Shown here: positions 16,464 to 21,370 of the stretch, in pieces
How positions within the stretch are numbered: the first letter of the stretch is position 1
How the letters are laid out: each line of letters begins with the position of its first letter
Origin: Candidatus Nitrosopumilus sp.
Lineage (GTDB): Archaea; Thermoproteota; Nitrososphaeria; Nitrososphaerales; Nitrosopumilaceae
Direction: 5' to 3'
Assembly (NCBI GenBank): GCA_029861085.1
Contig: JAOUAE010000009.1
Location: 1 to 21,370 of the forward strand
DNA length: 21,370 bases
Program-made: the position numbers and the translations under genes
The notes under the pieces: generated by a model
Seen by the model: the letters and a program-made list of their open reading frames with translations, nothing else
Told to the model about the DNA's origin: nothing
Databases searched by the model: none

Positions 16464-16570
16464 CGGAATTTTCGATAAATTCTAAGATAATTACAAAATC
16501 AAGAAATCAAAGTATTCACAATTGTCCCCAGATAATAGTAAAAAAATGGAACGTATATGATCAAAATAAG

Positions 16571-16605
16571 ATTAAGGTGGCATCAGGCAATGCCATCCCC
16601 TTAAT
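16571..16605. repeat. Intergenic hairpin with 3-base bulge
   Basis: ATTAAGG pairs with CCTTAAT and TGGCAT pairs with ATGCCA around the loop CAGGCA, with an unpaired TCC on one side. That gives 13 base pairs in total. It lies midway in the 261-bp gap upstream of methionine aminopeptidase, where no gene is visible. Without a T run after it on either strand it is not a simple terminator. A structured RNA or a binding site remains possible. Confidence 0.45.
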
Positions 16606-16668
16606 TTTAAAAAATCGTGGCAACAGATCTGCCTACATCAGAAGCAAAATTAATTCTTCAGATAATCA

Positions 16669-16676
16669 TTTTAAAG
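16669..16676 (+). promoter_or_regulatory. TATA-like box for methionine aminopeptidase
   Basis: TTTTAAAG is centred about 25 bp before the GTG at 16697, consistent with leaderless initiation there. Confidence 0.45.
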
Positions 16677-16696
16677 GCAATTAAAGGATCAAAAAT

Positions 16697-17593
16697 GTGG
16701 AAAACGAAGAGTACATCAAAGCAGGAAAAATTGCTGCAGAAGTAAGAGAAAGGGTCAGAGTGAAAGATTGGACAGGGAAATCAGTTTACAATATTTGTGA
16801 AGAAGTGGAAGGAGAAATCAAAAAGAGAGGGGCAAAATGTGCATTTCCAGTAAATGCCAGCATTAATGAAATAGCAGCTCATTACACTGCCGAACCAAAC
16901 GATCCAATTACAATCAAAGATACAGATTTGGTAAAAATTGATCTTGGTGCACAGATAAACGGATACATTGCAGATACCGCAGTTACAGTTTGTTATGATG
17001 CTCAATTTGACGGACTAGTTCAAGCGGCAGAAGAAGCACTAGCAAATGCAATGTCAATGATAAAGACAGGAGTAAAAGCAAGCGATATTGGACGAACCAT
17101 TGAAACCACAATTAAAAAGATGGGATTCAAACCCATTGCGAATCTTAGTGGGCATTCACTGGATCAATATACAATACATGCTGGGAAATCCATTCCAAAT
17201 ATTTGGTCAATTGGAGGATTTTCACTTTCAGAAAATTCAGCTTATGCGTGTGAACCATTTGTGACAACGGAGAAAGGAGGAGGATTTGTGAGAAATGGAA
17301 AAATAAAAAATATTTTTGCTTTGAATTCACGAAAGAAAACAAAAAATGACGAAGCGGATAGATTACTTGACTTTGTTTGGGAGAATTTCAACATGTTACC
17401 TTTTGCATTAAGATGGATTACAAAGGAATGGGAAGAAGAAAAAGCCAGAGAATTACTAGATATTTTAATTAAGAAAAAAGCAGTTCAAGCATATCCAGTT
17501 CTCATGGAAATAAACGAGCAACCGGTGGCGCAGGCAGAACACACATTCATTCCAAATGAAGAAGGTGTTACAGTTACAACCAGAGTTCAATAA
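16697..17593 (+). CDS. map: Methionine aminopeptidase, type II
   Basis: MetAP removes the initiator methionine from new proteins in the cytosol. The 298-residue protein has the type II archaeal layout including the helical insert after the second His. The two-metal site is complete: D82 and D93 in VKIDLGAQINGYIADTA, H153 in NLSGHSL, E186 in YACEPF and E281 in AQAEHTF. H62 (IAAHYT) and H161 (YTIHAG) are the conserved substrate-site histidines. The start is GTG 16697, placed by the TATA box and by the conserved N-terminal helix; the overlapping ATG at 16695 is out of frame. A 37-residue zinc-ribbon gene begins 23 bp after the stop and may be co-transcribed. Confidence 0.96.
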   Translation: MENEEYIKAGKIAAEVRERVRVKDWTGKSVYNICEEVEGEIKKRGAKCAFPVNASINEIAAHYTAEPNDPITIKDTDLVKIDLGAQINGYIADTAVTVCYDAQFDGLVQAAEEALANAMSMIKTGVKASDIGRTIETTIKKMGFKPIANLSGHSLDQYTIHAGKSIPNIWSIGGFSLSENSAYACEPFVTTEKGGGFVRNGKIKNIFALNSRKKTKNDEADRLLDFVWENFNMLPFALRWITKEWEEEKARELLDILIKKKAVQAYPVLMEINEQPVAQAEHTFIPNEEGVTVTTRVQ

Positions 17594-17616
17594 AGTACAA
17601 AAAGCAGTGAAAGATT

Positions 17617-17730
17617 TTGAGTGGAGAGATAAGACATTGTCCAAAATGTGGAGGACTGATGTTTAAAGAACAAGATGAAGAGACATCATGGTATTGTCCT
17701 TCTTGCAATGTAAAATATAGAACAAAATAA
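17617..17730 (+). CDS. 37-residue zinc-ribbon microprotein
   Basis: A TTG at 17617 opens a 37-residue frame: SGEIRHCPKCGGLMFKEQ, then DEETSWYCPSCNVKYRTK, ending TAA. The four cysteines (CPKC, CPSC) with hydrophobic residues around them form a compact zinc ribbon resembling the N-terminal ribbon of RNA polymerase subunit M/RPB9-type proteins. An in-frame TGA just upstream limits the start to this TTG or a non-standard codon. It follows the aminopeptidase gene by 23 bp. Its role is unknown; a transcription- or translation-associated ribbon is only a suggestion. Confidence 0.65.
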   Translation: MSGEIRHCPKCGGLMFKEQDEETSWYCPSCNVKYRTK

Positions 17731-17738
17731 TCTAAAGA

Positions 17739-17921
17739 CTATTGTTCAAAAGATTCGCCAAAGATTTTTTCAATTCTAGTTTGACTACCGCATGAACTGC
17801 ATTTTGATAATTCTGCAAATAACACATCACCATCCCTAAATTCTCGTTTTGTCAACATTTCACATTTTATACATTGTTTAACTGTGTATGCAACGATAAC
17901 TTTTTTCTTAGAAAATATCAT
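17739..17921 (-). CDS. 60-residue zinc-ribbon protein
   Basis: The product starts MIFSKKKVIVAYTVKQCIKC and has two Cys pairs, CIKC (17-20) and CSSC (41-44), separated by a beta-like stretch REFRDGDVLFAELSK. This is a typical small zinc ribbon. Its ATG overlaps the DUF1512 stop codon as ATGA, so translation is very likely coupled to DUF1512, and the two products may act together. It is convergent with the 37-residue zinc-ribbon gene with an 8-bp gap. Function unknown. Confidence 0.75.
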   Translation of the reverse strand: MIFSKKKVIVAYTVKQCIKCEMLTKREFRDGDVLFAELSKCSSCGSQTRIEKIFGESFEQ

Positions 17922-19051
17922 TGTGGCACGCCTGCAGTATTCCCCACACCAATAATTGCAACAGATTGACCTTGTTTGGTATTTTCAAGAATCATGTCAT
18001 AAACTTGTAAACGAACATCGTCGGCTTTATCAGCAATTTCCTTTGTCATCAAAGTAATAGCCTCCTTCACTGACTGTTTGACTACAATTGAAAATATAGG
18101 AATGGCATTACTTGTTGCAATTGCTTCAATTTGAAATTTTTCAGTGCCAATACCGCCAATGGCCACTCCAAATCCTCGTGCAATGGACGCAGAATCTTCA
18201 CCCTCCAATTTCAATGCAGCGTCAATCATAATTATTGCGTCCAATTTATTATTGGATACAATTGTTTCCAGAGCATCTGCAGGCCTTCCAACTGTAGAAC
18301 CAGGCCCCTCAGCTTTTAAAAGAAATAATGTCCTATCCTCAAAGTCAGTTTTTGCAAGAGTAGTTTGAAATGCAACTGTTTCCTTTTCAATATTTAACAT
18401 CATTTTTCCAACAACCATTGGACCAATTCCGTCACCTACGGGTTGTCCTGTTTTAAATGCAGGAATTGCATCTTTCATTGCTTCGGCTTGTTCCATTATG
18501 AAAGGAAGGATCATCTGCAAAGGTAAAATCAAAGGATAATTATTTTGTTTTTTCGCGGTCAAAAACATATGATTGATTATTTTGTAAATCATTTGGAGGG
18601 ATGAAGCAATTTCAAGCAAAGTCTGAACTTTTGTTAATTCAAAATCAGTCATTTCAGGAGAAAGGGATTTGACATGTGCTCTAGTATAATCTTCTCTTGA
18701 TCTGACAATATGACGAACCTTCTCAACAATTCCATTAGGATCCATTTCAACAGGCATTATTGTAAAATAATCCAAAAATCTATCAATTTTTTTTACAGGA
18801 TCATCTTTTGCATTCAAATTATGTTTGAGATAATTAATCAATTCAGTTCTAGATTCGTCTCTAAACCCACCTAGTTTTTTAATACCTTTTTTGAGTTGTG
18901 AAGAAGTAACAAGTAATTGAATATGTTGTCCATAAAATACAAAAAGAATGATTGGAAGAATCCACACAAGCATCATCAGTGGATTCGAGTCATCACCCAT
19001 TGAAAACAACTGATCAAAATCAAAGTTTGTAAAATTCACTAAAATCAACAT
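17918..19051 (-). CDS. DUF1512 family archaeal membrane-associated protein
   Basis: The 377-residue product matches the archaeal DUF1512 family, function unknown. One transmembrane helix near the N-terminus (LMMLVWILPIILFVFYG, about 25-41) is followed by a long soluble cytosolic region. It includes the conserved DRFLDYFTIMPVEMDPNG (about 86-103), GPMVVGKMML and KAEGPGSTVGRPADAL near the middle, and a Gly-rich ARGFGVAIGGIGTEKFQIE before the C-terminal IIGVGNTAGVPQ. The glycine-rich loops suggest nucleotide or ligand binding, by inference. ATG at 19051 is used; a GTG four codons later is better spaced from a TATA-like element near 19068. It overlaps the downstream zinc-ribbon gene by 4 bp. Confidence 0.88.
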   Translation of the reverse strand: MLILVNFTNFDFDQLFSMGDDSNPLMMLVWILPIILFVFYGQHIQLLVTSSQLKKGIKKLGGFRDESRTELINYLKHNLNAKDDPVKKIDRFLDYFTIMPVEMDPNGIVEKVRHIVRSREDYTRAHVKSLSPEMTDFELTKVQTLLEIASSLQMIYKIINHMFLTAKKQNNYPLILPLQMILPFIMEQAEAMKDAIPAFKTGQPVGDGIGPMVVGKMMLNIEKETVAFQTTLAKTDFEDRTLFLLKAEGPGSTVGRPADALETIVSNNKLDAIIMIDAALKLEGEDSASIARGFGVAIGGIGTEKFQIEAIATSNAIPIFSIVVKQSVKEAITLMTKEIADKADDVRLQVYDMILENTKQGQSVAIIGVGNTAGVPQ

Positions 19052-19283
19052 TTGTCAGAACCAAATTAAAGCATTCGTTCTAAGATCAATGAACAAATTA
19101 CATGTCAAAATTTGAAAAATGTATTTTAGATAATGAATCGATGACGAGTGCTTTTATTGTAGCTAAAGTACCAATTCTGTGTTTTAATTAATTCAAAGCT
19201 AGTCACAGTATGCAGAATTGACCCGGATCGAACTAATTTTCAATAAGCAGTTTCAAATTGTGTTTTGATTCAATGATGATTCC
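19052..19283. other. Intergenic region with tRNA T-arm-like fragment
   Basis: No gene is convincing here. On the minus strand AGTTCGATCCGGGTC (19220-19234) resembles the 3' half of a tRNA T arm, but there is no matching 5' stem and no tRNA around it. A 29-codon open frame at 19102-19191 is too short and featureless to call. The region marks the change from conserved genes on the left to accessory-looking genes on the right. Confidence 0.35.
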
Positions 19284-19412
19284 ATGAAAGGATCATGTCA
19301 GAAATGCAACAGCAATGAAACAGAGACATTTCCAACTGAAGTGTTATTAAATGAAATAGAAGTCACGATCGTTCCTTTATGCGATAAATGCAGGAGATTC
19401 TGGTACTCATGA
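19284..19412 (+). CDS. Twin-CxxC microprotein A (42 aa)
   Basis: ATG at 19284 opens MKGSCQKCNSNETETFPTEV, continuing LLNEIEVTIVPLCDKCRRFW and ending YS. The four cysteines C5, C8, C33 and C36 form CQKC and CDKC knuckles, a minimal zinc-ribbon arrangement. The stop TGA overlaps the ATG of a second, similar gene (ATGA), so they are translationally coupled. Over the first 37 residues the two products align without gaps with 20 identities. That conserved spacing, and identity concentrated at the CxxC motifs, argues strongly that this is a real, duplicated gene rather than chance. No clear TATA box is seen. The function is unknown. Confidence 0.75.
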   Translation: MKGSCQKCNSNETETFPTEVLLNEIEVTIVPLCDKCRRFWYS

Positions 19413-19525
19413 TAGGATTATGCCAGAAATGCTATTCCTCAGGAGTCGAAGTGATACTGACTGAAATCAGTAAAAACGAGATCGGAATATCAGAGATTCC
19501 TCTTTGTGATAAATGCAGGGACTAG
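19409..19525 (+). CDS. Twin-CxxC microprotein B (38 aa), tandem paralogue of A
   Basis: The product begins MIGLCQKCYSSGVEVILTEI and ends SKNEIGISEIPLCDKCRD, with C5, C8, C33 and C36 exactly where they are in microprotein A, but it lacks A's FWYS tail. It starts inside the stop codon of A. Its own stop is the TAG at 19523-19525 within CTAG, which is also the stop of the convergent oxygenase gene. A heterodimer of A and B is an attractive possibility given coupling, but this is inference. No known family is recognised. Confidence 0.72.
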   Translation: MIGLCQKCYSSGVEVILTEISKNEIGISEIPLCDKCRD

Positions 19526-20016
19526 ATCAGGTTTTCCAACTGCATCGTAATTGCGATTCTCAAGGCATCGTTTCCGTGTTCAGATATCCCATGTTTTATG
19601 AATTCTGGAATTATGATAATCTTTCCTTCCTTTGGCTCCATTATATCGCAGTCATCAAAGTCTGGAAAGTAAATGTGGCCACAGTTCATCGGCACCTGCA
19701 GATAATACACCGCATGTGGCTTGTCGTGATCATGGACTGCAAATTGCCCACCATTATCGGCATAGTGAATGTGCACGTAACTTATTCTAGCATGAGATAT
19801 GGCTAGTTTATCAAAAATTGGCTGAAATACATCTTGCATTTCTTTGTTGTCAAGCATCACATATCCCACGTCTGTACCGTCACCTTTTGAACGGACAGTT
19901 TCTCCATCAGATATTTTCTTGTAAATAAAATCCACAAATTTTTGTTTTTCAGGAATCTGGTGAACTGTTGTTAAGAATAGTTCAGGTTTGTAAAGTTCCT
20001 TTCCATCATATTTCAT
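19522..20016 (-). CDS. 2OG-Fe(II) oxygenase-like protein, HxH type
   Basis: The 164-residue product has the pattern of the putative 2OG-Fe(II) oxygenase family common in phages and some bacteria (2OG-FeII_Oxy_5). Iron ligands would be H95 and H97 in FAVHDHDKPHAVYYLQVP (an HxH variant) and H142 in IPEFIKHGISEHG, with R153 in ALRIAIT placed to bind 2-oxoglutarate. The intervening GHIYFPDFDDCDIMEPKEGK fits the family's core strands. Such enzymes hydroxylate unknown protein or small-molecule substrates. It is the last gene of a tight cassette, overlapping the upstream gene by 11 bp, so its substrate may be one of the cassette products. Higher G+C upstream suggests transfer from a virus or bacterium. 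Confidence 0.75.
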   Translation of the reverse strand: MKYDGKELYKPELFLTTVHQIPEKQKFVDFIYKKISDGETVRSKGDGTDVGYVMLDNKEMQDVFQPIFDKLAISHARISYVHIHYADNGGQFAVHDHDKPHAVYYLQVPMNCGHIYFPDFDDCDIMEPKEGKIIIIPEFIKHGISEHGNDALRIAITMQLENLI

Positions 20017-20500
20017 CTCGTTCTACTCCAACAATTTTTGTAACAACAACACCAGTTGCAGACCCACTGATTCTTTCAATGTTTAGATATTCTCCTGCCT
20101 TTAGGATGAATGGCGGGCTAACAAAATTGCCACCACTGGATGCAGTAGATGTTGTTCCCAGGACATCTCTTGCACCTGTTTTCGAATCCTTTGTGGGTCC
20201 AGCCCAAATTTTAAAATTCACAGATGCAAACTGCCCACCGCCGCTTCTTTGAGCTTCAAAATAGCACAGTATCTCTTTTCCAGTTGCTGGCTTGTAATTT
20301 ATCTCTGTTTCAGAAAATGGACTATAGTATTTTTGAGATATAGTGGTCGTTGTAAGCACGATAGCTCCATTGAAATGTCGTTCCCGTACTTCGTCCTTGT
20401 CAGTGACACGAAGTATCATGCCACCCACATTTAGAAAATATTCTCCAGCCAAGAAATCACCGAAGATCTCGTTGAACCACCAAGAAGCTAGCGTGCTCAT
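20006..20500 (-). CDS. Beta-rich hypothetical protein (164 aa), possible virion-like
   Basis: I do not recognise this family. The product starts MSTLASWWFNEIFGDFLAGE and is rich in Gly, Ser, Thr and aromatic residues, with alternating beta-strand patterns (IVLTTTTISQKYYSPF; SPPFILKAGEYLNIERISG; GVVVTKIVGVERDEI). It has no signal peptide, membrane helix or Cys pairs. The composition and a soluble beta-sandwich feel resemble small phage structural or tail-associated proteins, which are often next to HxH 2OG oxygenases in cyanophages; this is inference only. Hand counting of 20101-20280 gives 81 G+C in 180 bases (45%), well above typical coding stretches here. It follows the 68-residue gene by 3 bp. 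Confidence 0.7.
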   Translation of the reverse strand: MSTLASWWFNEIFGDFLAGEYFLNVGGMILRVTDKDEVRERHFNGAIVLTTTTISQKYYSPFSETEINYKPATGKEILCYFEAQRSGGGQFASVNFKIWAGPTKDSKTGARDVLGTTSTASSGGNFVSPPFILKAGEYLNIERISGSATGVVVTKIVGVERDEI

Positions 20501-20503
20501 TTG

Positions 20504-20710
20504 TCATTTCTTACCTTTCTTCATAATTTTCACTCGCTGTTTCTTAGGGACTTTTTCTAGTGCTGTTTTGAGCTGTTGTTGTAATGAGATAATCTGATTA
20601 ACGTAAGGTGCGATGATTGCCACATATTCATTTGATGCTTGTGTTCCCTTTTGTATTGCGTATTGTGTCTTGTTTGATTCGATAAATTGTTCCAAAGTTT
20701 GATCCGACAA
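20504..20710 (-). CDS. Small helical protein (68 aa), first gene of the cassette
   Basis: The product starts (TTG) SDQTLEQFIESNKTQYAIQK and continues with a predicted coiled coil YVNQIISLQQQLKTALEKV, ending in a very basic tail KKQRVKIMKKGKK. The tail could bind nucleic acid or membranes. It is unrecognised. A weak TATA-like CTAATACC on the minus strand is centred about 26 bp above the TTG, and the 20-bp palindromic repeat at 20759-20778 lies 49-68 bp upstream. The 3-bp gap and the overlaps downstream make the three genes a single unit. Coding status is supported by this spacing. Confidence 0.62.
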   Translation of the reverse strand: MSDQTLEQFIESNKTQYAIQKGTQASNEYVAIIAPYVNQIISLQQQLKTALEKVPKKQRVKIMKKGKK

Positions 20711-20758
20711 TGAATGATTTTTTGAAAATTTGGTATTAGAGAAGTGTTTTGCATTGCG

Positions 20759-20778
20759 TAATCTTGTATAGGATTATG
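20759..20778 (+). repeat. 20-bp palindromic repeat, copy 1
   Basis: TAATCTTGTATAGGATTATG is identical to 21017-21036 and contains inverted arms TAATC/GATTA. It lies between the minus-strand cassette start and the 37-residue zinc-finger gene, 89 bp upstream of the ATG of the latter. Confidence 0.7.
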
Positions 20779-20833
20779 AATTAGTTCTCTTTTCCTTTCT
20801 TTGAAATAAATTCTTGATCGCCTACAATAGATG

Positions 20834-20842
20834 TACTTAAAA
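20834..20842 (+). promoter_or_regulatory. TATA-like box for the 37-aa zinc-finger gene
   Basis: TACTTAAAA is centred about 28 bp before the ATG at 20867, supporting a leaderless transcript. Confidence 0.4.
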
Positions 20843-20866
20843 GAATGAATGGAATTGAATTGTTGA

Positions 20867-20980
20867 ATGGTTCTCCAAAAATGCATTCACTGTAATAGTG
20901 AGTTTGAAGACATATTCAACAAAAGAGTATGTTCAACAAAATGCGCAGTTGAAGCTTTACATAACAGTATCTTCAACTGA
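20867..20980 (+). CDS. 37-residue treble-clef-like zinc-finger protein
   Basis: ATG at 20867 opens MVLQKCIHCNSEFEDIFNKR, continuing VCSTKCAVEALHNSIFN before TGA. C6 and C9 (CIHC) and C22 and C26 (CSTKC) with the F-x-R-x-CS pattern resemble small treble-clef zinc fingers, where the second pair begins a helix (AVEALHNS). A TATA-like box lies about 28 bp upstream, and a run of seven T follows at 20987-20993, so the gene looks complete and independently transcribed. It is unlike the twin-CxxC pair nearby. Function unknown; it could bind DNA or RNA. Confidence 0.65.
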   Translation: MVLQKCIHCNSEFEDIFNKRVCSTKCAVEALHNSIFN

Positions 20981-20986
20981 TTACTA

Positions 20987-20993
20987 TTTTTTT
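20987..20993 (+). terminator. T7 tract after the 37-aa zinc-finger gene
   Basis: A run of seven T begins 6 bp after the stop codon. Archaeal RNA polymerase often terminates in such T-rich tracts. Spacing is suitable; no hairpin is required. Confidence 0.4.
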
Positions 20994-21035
20994 ATAATCC
21001 TATCTAAGATGAAGAATAATCTTGTATAGGATTAT
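20994..21035. repeat. Inverted repeat ATAATCCTAT / ATAGGATTAT
   Basis: Ten-bp arms at 20994-21003 and 21026-21035 are perfect reverse complements separated by 22 bp. The right arm is part of the second copy of the 20-bp repeat. Confidence 0.6.
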
Positions 21036-21036
21036 G
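21017..21036 (+). repeat. 20-bp palindromic repeat, copy 2
   Basis: An exact copy of 20759-20778 in the same orientation, 258 bp away. It lies 83 bp upstream of the ATG at 21119, close to the distance of copy 1 from its own downstream gene. Confidence 0.7.
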
Positions 21037-21118
21037 GAAATAGAGTATGAAAAAATTTTGGAAGATATTTAGAACTATTCTTTAATACATCTTGAATAAC
21101 AATAAAAGAGTAAATAAA

Positions 21119-21370
21119 ATGTCCATTTTATCAAGCCGTAAATTAGCTAAAATAGAAAAAAAATGCAATCAAATATTAAAAAATGATAACATCAAATTTG
21201 TTGGAGTTATAAACAGTTTAGGAAATCTAATTGCTGGCGGTTTTAAAAAAGATACAACCATGATTGGTACTGAGAATCTGCAAAAAATGATGTACATGCA
21301 ATTGAAGTTGGATCTAGATATGAGAAAAGATTATGATGAATTATACGGGCCAGTAAGTTATGTACTTTCA
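21119..21370 (+). CDS. Hypothetical protein, 5' part only
   Basis: ATG at 21119 opens a frame continuing beyond the window (84 codons seen): MSILSSRKLAKIEKKCNQIL, then IKFVGVINSLGNLIAGGFKK and MMYMQLKLDLDMRKDYDELY. The helix followed by FVGVINSLGNLIAGG is reminiscent of roadblock- or profilin-like sensor folds seen in small thaumarchaeal proteins, perhaps the group I remember as DUF6659, but I am unsure. It is soluble in the part visible. The second 20-bp repeat is 83 bp upstream and a TTTAATAC element about 35 bp upstream may be its TATA box. Confidence 0.7.
   Translation, partial: MSILSSRKLAKIEKKCNQILKNDNIKFVGVINSLGNLIAGGFKKDTTMIGTENLQKMMYMQLKLDLDMRKDYDELYGPVSYVLS

Noticed and set aside
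19102..19191. A 29-codon plus-strand open frame, MSKFEKCILDNESMTSAFIV...
   Set aside because: It is too short, has no motif or clear promoter spacing, and no neighbour supports it. It may be a fragment, but coding cannot be shown.
19412..19422. A third ATAGGATTATG matching part of the 20-bp repeat
   Set aside because: It lies inside the coding sequence of microprotein B and lacks the rest of the repeat, so it is probably coincidental.
20557..20886. A 109-codon minus-strand frame overlapping the cassette start
   Set aside because: It is out of frame with the better supported 68-aa gene and overlaps the 37-aa zinc-finger gene; its Asn/His/Ser-rich composition looks like a shadow frame.
1..21370. 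CRISPR array, insertion sequence or rRNA gene
   Set aside because: No regularly spaced repeats, transposase-like protein, terminal inverted repeats or rRNA segments were seen on either strand.

Overview
The window looks like part of a marine ammonia-oxidising archaeon of the Nitrosopumilus type (Thaumarchaeota/Nitrososphaerota, group I.1a). The evidence is AT-rich DNA, archaeal information-processing genes (TFB, aIF1, Sec61-beta, type II methionine aminopeptidase, Tsr3), coenzyme F420 genes, archaeal-only families (DUF2070, DUF1512, SSSCA1-like), and many start codons, often GTG or TTG, lying about 25 bp below a TATA-like box as expected for leaderless archaeal transcripts. The genus is inferred from overall protein flavour, not from a search.

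Left part (1-7820): a secreted protein running off the left edge is divergent from cofD-cofC (F420 side-chain assembly). TFB follows, convergent and overlapping with an aIF1-CPBP protease pair. Divergent from aIF1 is an SSSCA1-like / Sec61-beta / DUF2070 operon, which meets a lone Mrr-like PD-(D/E)XK nuclease gene tail to tail.

Middle (7821-14560): a large membrane-anchored oligopeptide-binding protein whose two halves appear to be in swapped order (possible circular permutation), the rRNA-modifying enzyme Tsr3, an 1097-residue secreted protein with a lamin-tail domain and seven beta-sandwich repeats, and a small membrane zinc-ribbon protein.

Right part (14700-19051): tRNA-Pro(UGG) with encoded CCA, a degenerate HNH-like protein, two small coiled-coil-like proteins (one preceded by two adjacent palindromes), methionine aminopeptidase, a 37-residue zinc ribbon, and a DUF1512 / 60-residue zinc-ribbon pair.

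Right end (19052-21370): an accessory-looking region. It holds two overlapping tandem-duplicated microproteins (42 and 38 aa, twin CxxC), a compact three-gene minus-strand cassette of higher G+C ending in an HxH-type 2OG-Fe(II) oxygenase, a 37-residue zinc-finger gene, a 20-bp palindromic repeat present twice, and the start of a further gene cut by the window edge. This is the region where an undescribed system is most likely, but the sequence alone does not establish its function.
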